From Pempheris klunzingeri (taxonomy: Eukaryota > Chordata > Actinopteri > Acropomatiformes > Pempheridae), in the NCBI RefSeq assembly GCF_042242105.1, contig NC_092012.1:12625470-12689469 (forward strand): a DNA stretch of 64,000 bases. Reading direction: 5' to 3'. Below are positions 25,227-36,508 of the stretch, in pieces. Position numbers and translations under genes: made by a program. A model generated the notes under the pieces. That model searched no databases. It saw only the letters and a program-made list of their open reading frames with translations, and was not told the origin of the DNA. The first letter of the stretch is position 1. Every line of letters starts with the position of its first letter.

Positions 25227-26918
25227 TTAGTCGAACAGGCCGAATCCCATGTCGTCATCGGACTCCTCAGACTCCTCTTTCTTCTCCTCCTTCTTCTCTT
25301 CAGCTGCAAAACAAAAAGCATTTTTCTATTTTTATTTTCTGCTATAACCACCATTTAACAAAATCTATTATAATGAGGTCGCTACATTAACTACACTATT
25401 TGTGCAACCATTTAAAAAAAAAACAAAACATTTGTCAACTATTGTTTAGTTTACACGACAAATTGGTTGCTGTACTTTTCGTAACAAATACAAGTTTCTC
25501 AAAAGTGTCCTTGCTTAAGACCCTTCAAAAATGCCCCATAAACAAAACAGAACAGACCAAACTACCTACATGACTTGTATCTACTAGGTATGTTCTGTCA
25601 GGATTGAATTAATGAAGATGTGCAACATTGAAACTAACTACTGATGAGTAAAAGATTTGGCTGCATGTACCCATTAACATACAAGGTGAAGGGCAAAGGC
25701 ACCGTGTGCTAAGTGTCATTGATGCTGACAAACAAGGTGCTAAGCAGCAATGCTCACCTGCAGCAGGGGCTGCGGCTCCGCCTGAGCCAGCACCCGCAGA
25801 GCTGGCAACGGCTACAGCACCGCCTGCTGGCATGCTGGCCAGCTTACCGTAACCTGAGGAGACATGAGTTGGCAGACATAAAGCACAAGTGATAACACTG
25901 ACACTCAGCAGCCAGAAACAAGATAGGTCAGAAACGGCATCTTGTTACTTGATATAATCTGGCAATTTAGTTGTATAGTGACATTCTGATGTTTAAATAA
26001 ATAGGCTTATCCTGGCCTCAAAATAGGTGCATGTTTCATCTACATGATGATTTTAGCTAAAAGGTTGCCTCTGCCTGCTAACATAATACAGAATTCATAG
26101 TACACACAGTAAGAATGCACTATATCAACATTCATGGAATTGTCACAGCAAGATAAACTCAACAGCTTGAACCAGGTGTAAAATATACGTCAGCATATAT
26201 TACAAGGTTGATATAAGTGTGCATCAAGTTTTTTTTAATTTGCATAATACTCTTAACACTTTGTGTGCAGACAGCCACAAATGTCATCTATTGTAAGAAA
26301 ACTGTGCACCTATTTTTATAAGCAGGCAGGGAGACAATCATCTTCCTGTGTGCCAAGAGAACTCATCACTAGTCACAAAAATCTAACGACAGACAAATTC
26401 AGGATTAGAGGATGTTTAGAGGATGAGAGGACTGAGTTAAGACAATCTTGGTCATTGAGTATTTGGATAAATACTTGGATAAATTAAAATTCTGTCTGGT
26501 GCTGCTTTAATGGAGAGAAAAATCAAAACCAAACACAGATGTAAATTTAAAAATTAGCACTACACACAGACACAAACATCAATACACACTCACCTGTGGC
26601 AATCACCTCATTCACATTCTTTCCACTGAGCTCAGAGATGACCTGTTGAGGGAGAATACATTTGTGAATATCAAAAGGCAACAACAAACTCTGGCTAGAT
26701 CAACTGCTGCCACAACACCACACACACACAATCTATAGCAAACTCTGCTATAGATTGTGCATTTCTGTGATTTCTGTGATTATACAGCTCTTTACCTTGG
26801 TCAGGCGTGCGTCATCGGCCTCAATACCAACACTTTCCAGGATCTTCTTGATGTCCTTGGCCTCTGGGCTTTCATTGCCACCAAGGGCAGCGAGCAGGTA
26901 AGCAGCAACGTAACGCAT
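25227..26918 (-). CDS. rplp2: 60S acidic ribosomal protein P2
   Basis: Four coding exons on the minus strand: 26918-26796 (41 codons), 26642-26594 (16 codons plus 1 base), 25853-25758 and 25303-25227 with the stop. Together they give 114 aa, against about 115 in mammals. The N-terminal helical dimerisation domain begins MRYVAAYLLA. A Gly/Ala-rich hinge follows, then an acidic lysine/glutamate tail ending in the invariant P-protein C-terminus SDDDMGFGLFD. P2 pairs with P1 on P0 to form the ribosomal stalk that recruits elongation factors. The conserved tail and the serines in it (phosphorylation sites in the family) are intact. All junctions are GT/AG. The start ATG follows the exon 2 acceptor by one base. 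I could not identify a snoRNA in the introns, although ribosomal protein introns often host them. Confidence 0.97.
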
Positions 26919-27957
26919 CCTGCAAAAACAGCAGCACGGAAAGGTCCAACTGTGAGCATGTGTTTTAATGGACATCAACCAGAAACACACATAAAAAGAC
27001 ACCAACAGTTCAACAAAATGTGTCTTACTCAATACAGATATATATTTATATATCCTTTAGTACTCGGCAAGACTGCTTAGCTAAAATCACACAGTAAGCA
27101 TTTATATCTCTAACATTTCTAAATTGAAATTTTCGCCTTCTTGCAGATTAAGTGCAGTTCAGAAATTAACTATATGCATTGCATGTTTCAGATTTAACCA
27201 AAGGTTTTGCTAAAATTCAAGATTCAAGTGGCGACTGAAGGCAAACCTCTTCATTTCATTTCTCGTGATTTTATAAAAACATTTGGAAATAAGAGTCACA
27301 TCAGCATAAATAATCTTACTTTGCTCACAGTGAAAAATAACTATGCCTGCTTATGTTCCATTAGCCTATTTAATTGCGATTTTGACAGCAAGCCACTAAG
27401 TATAGTAACACTGTCTAACAGTGTTATCTTCCAGGTTTGCGTTTTTTATTCTCTATATACATATATAGAATAGAAATCTTTCGGACACCCTCATCACGCA
27501 ACATTTTCACATCAAACGTTTCTGGATTAAACGATTGGCGTGTCAATTGCAAGTCAGTACAACAGGTAATTTCCTCTAAGCAGTACAGATGGCCAGACAC
27601 CATCTCAGTGTGTATCGAGTCTGTGATACTTAACAAGCATTTAGCATCACATCTCTGTAGTCAAACTCTGTCGTGACCTTTTTTTCCGTACAAATCGCGT
27701 AAAATGAGACGTATTAAAGAAAACATACGCACAGCTACAGCTTTTACACCCATGTGGCGGCGTGTTCTTCAGTCCCGCTAACATTAGCTAACTTAGCCGC
27801 TGCCGACGTTGCGGGGCGTAAAACGAATTAATTTCGCCTAAATGCCACTATTTGAAGTCTTTTAACTACCGAGGTTGGAAGTTTACTTATTTCTTGACAT
27901 TACATGCGTGTTCTCCCGGAGATTAAAACATTTATTACAGTATAAAAAGACACTCAC

Positions 27958-28014
27958 TTGAGCTAGACAGACGAACGCGTGTTCACTCCGAGGTTAGCAC
28001 GGTCAGAAAGGAAG
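27958..28014 (-). other. rplp2: rplp2 noncoding exon 1 with 5' TOP motif
   Basis: The minus-strand polypyrimidine tract CTTCCTTTCTG (28014-28004) matches the TOP start of ribosomal protein mRNAs. It is followed by about 45 bases of UTR and a strong donor CTCAA|GTGAGTG (last exon base 27958). TOP sequences confer mTOR/LARP1-controlled translation in this gene class. Confidence 0.8.
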
Positions 28015-28388
28015 TTACGTCGCCGGATGAAAACGGAAGAACCGCCGCCGCTTCTTCTTCTTCTTCTTTTTTCCTGCTGTGGCTGTTTCTTCTTCTCTGT
28101 GTTCAAATAAAGACCGAAGGAAATTAAACTTACTTCTTGCTGTATCGGAGTGTTTCATGTGTAAACTGCCTCCATTTCGACTAAAAACCGGAGACGTTAA
28201 CGATGTAATTCACTGCAAGAAACACACGTTTTATTATTAAGCTGTAATATATGTGAAAAAGCATACAAAAAGCAATAAAATGCAAGAAATATGTATATAA
28301 ATGTGGGATTTGAATCCCTATGACCCTCTGAGACAGATTTAAATGGGTAGATCTTAAGGTTATTTTATACACACACACACACACACAC

Positions 28389-28436
<48 letters not shown>

Positions 28437-29919
28437 TCTCCTATACTTAAAACATTTTAGGCCTGTCTTTTGTTGTAACTATGCAACAATGTGCATAGTT
28501 GTTCTTGAAACGATTGAAACGAACAAAAAAAATCATAAAATCATATACACTAAAGGTATGTCCCAATTCATGTCTAATTAACTGTTAATTTAAAAAATGA
28601 ACACAGCTCATTGAAGCTGCTGTAATCTTCATTCTGGTTTTATCATTTGTCATTTGGGTCTTTACAGATTTTGCTGAAGAAATATCTGAGTGGAGATTAA
28701 GTTTTATTTTTAGACAGGTATCTTTAAATCTTCACACTGGGATATTTAATTTATAGTTGATGTTGTCTACTTTGTGGTAGGCTTGGTGCTTTCTTTTTAA
28801 TTTTTCCTTTCACCCTCCATCCACCATCTTACCTCAAAACAAACTCTGTGTGCCCATGTGTGTGTTTATTTATTTATTTATTTATTTTTTACTGTTCAGT
28901 ATATTAACATGAATCAATTTCTTCCTCCTTGTCTGCTCCCACTGCTGATTTGGCTCCGGATCCAGTTTGGCCTCCTGCTTCATCCCCAGCCCCCGCTGCT
29001 GCTGCTGAGCTTGCTCCCGGGTGTGATTGATTTTGGTTGCCAGAAAGACAAAGTGAACCATCCTCGCACGACTCTCTACAACGGATTGGGTCCGCACCAT
29101 GAGAAACCGGCAGCTGTGCTCTGGTCTCAAGCTGTAGTGTGAACAACCAGCTCTAATGAATCGCTGTCACATGCACTGTTTGGTTCCAGGCAACCAGCCA
29201 CCGAGCTACCACTGAGCTGCTCTCAGACATCTACAGTATGTATGGATGCATCTGGGCGAAAGCACCTTTTAAACATGTACTGTATATCCAGAGTGGGAAA
29301 TGCTTTACCAACACTTGATGTTGGGGAAGGCCACAACTGTCATCAATTAGCAGGTCTATTGCCTCAAGAAACTTCACAGTTAAATCAATCTGTCTGATTA
29401 AAAATTGAACAATTTATTACAGGGCCATCTTGCTTTCTATCAGCAGTTCCCAAAACTGGGGACAAACATGACCCAAGGGGAAAACATAATTCACACTTTG
29501 ACTTGTCAAAGACAAGTGTAATTGATAACATTAATTACTCCTGTAGTGTAATAATTACTGGAACAGGTCCTGAATTAATGTTATTAGTAACAACTGTGCT
29601 TTTCCTCAAAGCATTTGCTGTGAAAAAGGCTTATGACCGGGGTTCATTTGAAAACAGTAAATAAGTAAGAGTGCCTTGGCGCTGGCAAGGCTTCCAAAAA
29701 CTCAGGTTTGCATGATTTATTTTGATTGCAAAACTACATTTGAAGCACAAGATGGAGAGAATTATAACGAGGAAACCGAAATATGAGGATGCCTATCTTG
29801 CATTTCAGTTGAAGATCAATGAAACATGAAAAAGTTTGTTCTTTTGTGTGTAAAAACTGTCACTTCTAAATGGAGGCATGATAGAAAAAGTAGGAAAGCA
29901 CTTAGTCCATTTCAGTATA
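28015..29919. other. rplp2 promoter and intergenic region
   Basis: The promoter-proximal part (28015-28110) has GCC repeats and a (TTC)n tract at about 28049-28070, on the plus strand. The rest is AT-rich with no assigned gene, except a GC-richer island at 28920-29150 (see findings). Confidence 0.55.
28369..28434. repeat. Compound (AC)n(AT)n microsatellite
   Basis: An AC run (28369-28389) passes directly into an AT run interrupted by 'gt'. Confidence 0.92.
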
Positions 29920-31446
29920 CACTCCCCTCCAAAAGTATTGGAACAGTGAGGCCAATTCCTTTATTTTTGCTGTAGACTGAAAACATTTGGGTTTGACATC
30001 AAAAGATGAATATGAGACAAGAGATCAACATTTCAGCTTTTATTTCCAGGTATTTACATCTGGATCTGATACACAACTTAGAAGTTAGCACCTTTTGTTT
30101 GAACCCACCCATTTTTCATGTGAGCAAAAGTATTGGAACATGTGACTGACAGGTGTGTTTTGTTGCCCTGATGTGTCCTGTTACACTGATTATTCAAACA
30201 ATAAATAGCGCTGAATGTCTACGTTCAGTTTCAGATTTGGGTTTTGCCTGTGCAGACTGCATTTATAGTTAGAGGCGTAACCAACAAGAAAACCAGAGAG
30301 CTGTCCATGGGTGAAAAACAAGCAATTGTGAAGCTGAGAGAAGATGGAAAATCAATCACAGTCATTGCACAAACATTGGCCATAGCCAGTACAACCATTT
30401 GGAATGTCCTGGAGAAGAAAGAAACCACTGGTGTACTAAGTAACAGACGTCGAACGGGTAGACCAAGGAAAACAGCAGCAGTTGATGACAGAAACATTGT
30501 GAGAGCTGTAAAGAAAGACCCTAAAACAAGGCCAGGCTGGAATTTGCCAAAAAGTCCAGAGACAAGCCTAAAAATTCTGGGACCAAGTTTTATGGACTGA
30601 TGAGACAAAGATGAACCTTTACCAAAGTGATGGAAAGGCTAAAGTTTGGAGAAAGAGAGGATCTGCTCATGATCCCAAACACACAAGCTCATCTGTGAAA
30701 CACAGTGGAGGTCATGGCAGTCAATGTCATGGCTTGAGGTTGCATGGCTTCTTCTGGGATGGGCTCATTCATCTTCATTGATGATGTAACACATGATGGC
30801 AGCAGCAAAATGAACTCAGAAGTCTACAGAAACATTTTGTCTGCCAATTTAAAGAAAGATGCAACCAAACTGATTGGGAGATCCTTCATGGTGCAGCAAG
30901 ATATTGATTCAAAACACACTGCCAAAACAACACAGGAGTTCATCAGGGGCAAGAAGTGGGAGGTTTTAGACTGGCCAAGTCAATCTCCAGACTTCAACCC
31001 TATAGAGCATGCATTTTACCTGCTAAAGAGCAGACTGAAGGGAGAAACCCCCCAAAACAAGCCACAACTGAAAGAGGCTGCGGTGAAAGCCTGTAAAAGC
31101 ATCACAAAAGCAGAATGCAAAAGTTTGGTGATGTCAATGGGTCACAGGCTTGATGCAGTTATTGCAAGCAAAGGATTTGCAACTAAATATTAAGTCTTTT
31201 CACGTTAATGTATTTTAAGTCTATCTGTTCCAATACTTTTGCTCGCCTAAAAATTTGGTGTTCCGTTACAAATAATGCTAACTTCTAAGTTGTGTATCAC
31301 ATCCAGATGTAAATACCTGGAAATAAAAGCTGAAATGTTGATCTCTTGTCGCATATTCATCTTTTGATGTCAAACCCAAATGTTTTCAGTCTACAGCAAA
31401 AATAAAGAAACTGGCCTCACTGTTCCAATACTTTTGGAGGGGAGTG
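29920..31446 (+). mobile_element. Tc1-like DNA transposon, 1527 bp, inactive
   Basis: The ends are exact inverted copies starting CACTCCCCTCC and ending GGAGGGGAGTG, flanked by TA dinucleotides (29918-29919 and 31447-31448), the Tc1/mariner target duplication. The inverted repeats extend about 220 bp with few differences. Each contains a second inner copy of the 'CAAAAGTATTGGAACA' motif (29931 and 30124 on the left; about 31226-31246 on the right), the IR/DR arrangement where transposase binds twice. The internal transposase is broken, so the copy could only have moved in trans. Confidence 0.95.
30280..31193 (+). pseudogene. Tc1-like transposase pseudogene (DD34E)
   Basis: The N-terminal helix-turn-helix DNA-binding region and a GRPRK AT-hook-like motif (about 30455-30470) are readable from about 30290 to 30525. 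About 45 codons of the second DNA-binding subdomain found in related transposases appear deleted near 30530, shifting frame: the N-terminal frame ends at 30600. The catalytic domain follows. The first aspartate lies in a WTDET context at about 30595, then there is another frame disruption near 30710-30735. The 30744-31193 frame carries the second aspartate (QQD) and the glutamate (PIE) exactly 34 residues apart, ending FATKY. The element is therefore DD34E but cannot encode an active enzyme. Confidence 0.92.
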
Positions 31447-31448
31447 TA

Positions 31449-32119
31449 TTTGAACGTCCCCATAAACACATGATTTTTAAAAAAAATTTAAATTCATCTA
31501 ATTTTAGAAAAAGCTCTCACATCCATTTCTACAACCACCTTGACGCTCTCACCAAGTTTCTATTTCACCCCTGAGGTAGTTTCCTAGTTTTCATACAATT
31601 GAGGCAAGACAGTGAAAGAGGAGCAATGGAGTGGAAGAGAAAACACCTAATGGTGTAGCTGCTGCATTGCAAGTAAACAAGAGTGTGTCAGATTTGTCAG
31701 AAAATAAGCTTTTAAACAGTTAAATATTCAAGTTCAGTCTGGATTCACTCTTCCTGCAGTATTGGACAGTATTTACTTTTCTCTCAACATCAAATATGGG
31801 TCTTACTGTGTGTTGTGTTGTGAATTTCTATAAAACAACTATCATGTGTTTATGTCAGGCACAATATAAATGAAGAGCAAAGACTGTAATGCAGCAGCAC
31901 CAGCAGCAGCAGCAGCAGCACCAGCAGCATATGTACGTCATCTAAAAGAACAGGCAAGTCGTATTTGTTTGGAACAAAACATGAACTAAATGAAAAGGGA
32001 AAAGCACATTAACATTTTCAATTATGAAGGGGTTGGATCACACACACATGTCCTTCACCGCTTTGTGAAGGTGGTGATTGTTTCTGATGTTGAGCTCAAA
32101 GAAATGCCTTGAAAAGTCA
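31449..32119. other. Intergenic between Tc1 copy and lin7c 3' end
   Basis: No gene was recognised. It includes a CAG/CAC-rich tract at 31891-31928. Confidence 0.55.
31891..31928. repeat. (CAG)n/(CAC) trinucleotide repeat
   Basis: Interrupted CAG units, with no open coding context recognised. Confidence 0.85.
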
Positions 32120-35100
32120 TAGTCAATTTAAGCACTGTTTATTTAGCCTTCAGTCAAATTATTATTATGTTCTACATCACAACATTTTACATTCCACATC
32201 AATGTAACACAGTAAATTAGGTAAGAAACCAGAGAACACAAGATAACACAACACAAGTCTACAGGTAATAATCCTAAACAAGCACCGACTAAAACAGTTC
32301 AAACATTAGCAAAGTTTTCATAAATGTTGCAAGTTTGGTCTTGGTAATAGAAAGAAAAGAAATCAGTTCAGGTCTCAGAAAAGATGTGCTGATGTAGGAC
32401 AGTTTCTTTCTCTCTCTCTCTCTCTCGAGTCTGTCAGTTCGTACAGGCTGGAGATCTCAGCACCCATCCTACACCAGCGCTGCTTTTCAGAGGGGCTTCA
32501 CTGATATGGCCCTGGTACACAGTCAAAATGGAAGTACCAATCATTCCTGGTATTTGTTTGTTAGGAAAAATCACTTATAAAAATTGAGAAAAATATCAAA
32601 AGAAAAGTATTATAAAAAATACTCTATTGACCATTCCAATATATAGACAGGGAAAACGGGTAGAAAGTTGAAGAGTACTTCACAAAATTTTGGAACTTAG
32701 TTAGACAATGGTCAGTGACATTCAGTGGAGAGCGTGACTGTGCAATATCAATACCAAGTCTCATTACATTTTTTCCTGATTTACTATACATGTGTGTAAG
32801 CAGTGACTCTAGCTAGCTAAAGCTGGATAAAACACAATTAAGGGATAAACTATGTGTTATATTAAGACATTTTGACATTTATATACATCGCGACTCTTCT
32901 GCTAAATTCTCTGCCTCGAAACAAAAAAAAAAGTAATGCTCAAAGTAGCCCATGGGATGGTCTACTGCTAGCCAAGCTTTCACATAAGCCTATTCCTCTA
33001 CATGCACCCCGACAATCGTTAATTAAATAGCAAGGCTAAAATTACATGGAAATTTCAACTGCAACTACTTTCAACTGTGATCAATATGAGAATGTTCTGC
33101 TATCAAACATTATAAAGGTCTCATTATGTAACTCCAATGTGTCTGAGTGCAGCGGTCCCAAAGTTGTTGAACATGTCATGTGACATTAAACGTTTGTTCA
33201 CACAGCGTTAAAGTAGTAATTTTCGAAATCACATGCTGCAGCAAAATGACAGCTATTTTGCACCATTACAGGATATTTCCGAAGTTTTTAAAATGACCTT
33301 GCATAGATAATGGATTTGCATTCAGTTTTTGCAGAACTGCGTGTGCGTTTCATTTTATATTTTCAGTTCAACATTTTTCATAAGGAGTGATGGATTACAG
33401 GGAGTACGCCCACTAAATACAACTGGGCTGTGTGCTCATTATGCATCACCATTGTTCTTGGACTATTTAAAGCAACGTTAAAGAAAAATAGAATTTGATA
33501 AACGTCATCTTGAGTGAAGATAATCCTGCTATTACAGCTGATGTTTAAAGGAACGCAGACTATGAGTTGACATGGAGAGTGATGGTGGACACATGTAGAA
33601 ACAGTAACAGACAAAGTAAGATGCCAAAGGGTTGTTTGCTTGCTCTTAATTTTATTTTAGCAAACTGCAATTTTTGTTCCAATTATTCGGAAAAAATTAC
33701 AAAAATATCACTGAATGTTTCTTGCTTGTGGAAAAAAATGAAATCTTTCCCTAACTTTGCAACAATAATGAAATTTTTAGCACTTAGTGGTGCATTTAGT
33801 GATATACAGTAATCTTTTTTTTTTTACTGAAAGCGCACAATATTTTGGAAAACACAATACCAATTTTTTCTGCCAAAAAGTACCAATGGACTGTAGTACA
33901 TTTGAATGAGCTATTTACAAGTTGCTTCAACTGACGTCATTCATTGAGCCTTATTGTATGTTAAGCGATGGTGGATGGATGGTGGAGAAAATAACAAAAA
34001 CACCAAATGAAAAAAAAAACCAAAGCGGTGGAGTGACTACGCCACAAAAGCTGCTACACAGAAAAACCGAAATCATCACACACACACACACAGTCAACTG
34101 GATATCTATTTAACACTAAACTGCATCAAAAAGGAATTCATTTCTGAAGAACGGTTCAACATCAGAGGACAAACATTTAAGGATGAATGACACCATTCAA
34201 AGAGACACCGAAGGCGAAGTTGTCGTTCTCTCGTACGCTGCCATGTGTTTCCGTTACTTAATCCACCAACCATCTGATTTCTCCATCGGTTAGATAACTC
34301 GCAACTCTCTTCATCGTTACTACCTCCTTGTCTCAAATATGTAACGCATTGAACCTGAGACTGGATGATAGCATGGCTTAGTCAGCTAAAGCCTAGTTTA
34401 CATTATGCTATTTACATGACGTTGCATCTACTATGGAAACAAAACATTTTTGTGGATAAATCTCTGAAATCAATTTTGTTCTGGGGATATTATGTCCTCA
34501 TACACACAGAGACTGGATGTTTAGCGGGTTTTAACCGACAATCATTCATATTCCCTTTGCTGGGAAATAAAGAAAAGTCCTTGAATGCTCACTTCACTTG
34601 TTTTATATTAAATAGTAAAGTATTTTAAAGAAATCCATGACTTGCGGACTTGTTTGATTGGCATGTTGAATGTAGGCTAGAGGATGGGATTTAGGATTCT
34701 CAATCAGGAAAGGTGTTTTGTTTTTTTTTAGTATTAATATTCCTATTAGAGGAACATCAACATGATAGCTAAACATGCATTCAGCAAACACTTTACAACT
34801 AAACAAAAAACTTTGTGTACTACTGTTGCATGTGTAAATGTGAGAGAAAACCTATATACACAGTATATTGGGAGTTATTGACACTGTTTTGACACTAGCC
34901 TGCTTAAAAAGCATATCGGAATAAACTTGACTGTTTGGCAGTATTCAGTAACAAAAGTTTGTTGTTGTCACTCTTATTGCAACATGATGTGCAGTTTGTA
35001 TCTCACATACAGAGTGTATTGGTGCCACTTGACTATAAATCAAGCAAAGATGATTGTGATGACAAAAGAAAAATGATAGAAATGTCTACGTACAGAAATG

Positions 35101-36508
35101 AATCTGTAGTTACACACAAGTCAGGAAAAGTTTTAACTCAATGGTGTATTCTTGTGTTTGAATGGAGTGCACGCATCATGAAAGTAAATAGTTATTCAAG
35201 TTTAAAGATTTGCAGAAAAGCCATTTTTCTAAGTCTTATCATAAATCCAGGTCGTTATAAAGAGGTCAGTGACTACCAGTACGTTCAAATGAAGTGAATG
35301 TTTCATTTATGACATTTTTGTTCTGCGAGACATTGATAAACAAAATGCTCAACACAGACGGAAGAACGTTTGTCAAGTTTTGATGAATATGCAGTAGCCA
35401 TGTACAGCACGTGTGATATCAACATCTGCCATTTCATTAACCAAAGCAATGATGAACGCTCACATTAGCATCATCCTGACTTAACAGATTGTTTGGTATA
35501 ACTACACGTCTCATTGGTCCTCATTTTGAACTTTCACTGTATGACACAAACAATACTAAGTCTGTTTGTAGTGAAGATCAAAGACAAATGTTGAGTAACT
35601 GACTTCTCATTATGTACTGTACCTTGCAAAGGAAAACATGACATACAGTACATTTCTGATTAATGTCCAGACCAGGTTTCATCCCATGTAGTGCTGACTG
35701 CAAGGTTTATAACTGATAAAAGTCAAAACAAGTCTCTGTGGTGTGCCAGCTCAAAAGTTGCTTACAGTACCTACTGAGCGTGGTGGAGAAAAAAAAAAAC
35801 CTTAAAAATGATCCATCACTTTTGTTTTGAAGTGTCCTTTCAGTGGTTTCCCTTATTATCAAACATATAACCATCTCTATTCAACTAATTCAGAATGTAA
35901 TACATATAAAACTGCATCTGATTTAGATTTGCACAATTAAAGGGAGTTACCTATATTTGCCATGTATTTCTATCAAATCACATTGTCTTTGAGAATGACA
36001 GATGCAAAGCATGGAGTAATTTCTGCCGCAAGCATTTAATAACCAGTTCTTAACTTTAAACCATTAAAAGGAAAAAAGGAACGGTGAACACAGTACATAA
36101 GATAAACGTGTTTGCCCTGAGGCACTTGATAGTGGCTGTGGTAAAAGAATTAAAACCCTTTCCAGTCAAAGGAATTGTGTAGTTGGTCTCAAAAGCACTC
36201 TAAGTTGCATTCAAATTGTCAATTCAAAAATAATGCACGCGTGTGAGTGACCACCTACACTGACAATCATGATTATTCTAGTGTTTGTCTAGAGTTGTAG
36301 TGTCCAGTGTAACAATGGCAAATATTAAAAAATGCTACAGAAAAAGGGTAGAAGCACAATATACAGTATGTGAGGGTAGGAACTAAAACTAAACTGGGGT
36401 ATGTTTGTTATGTTTTTTTGGGCAGGGAGATAAGAAAGAGACCAGAACAAATGGCCAGAAGGCTAGAAGAGGATAGACACGGGAGCTGGGCATCAACACT
36501 GAAAAATC
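32120..36508 (-). other. lin7c: Probable long 3' UTR of lin7c
   Basis: There is no other gene between the lin7c stop and a minus-strand AATAAA at 32138-32143 (TTTATT on plus). The stretch is AU-rich and lacks ORFs of interest. A multi-kilobase 3' UTR is usual for LIN7C in vertebrates, but the end used here is inferred and nearer signals may be used. Confidence 0.4.

Noticed and set aside
25304..26593. Possible intronic snoRNA in rplp2
   Set aside because: Ribosomal protein introns often host snoRNAs, but I could not place convincing H/ACA or C/D boxes with a matching fold.
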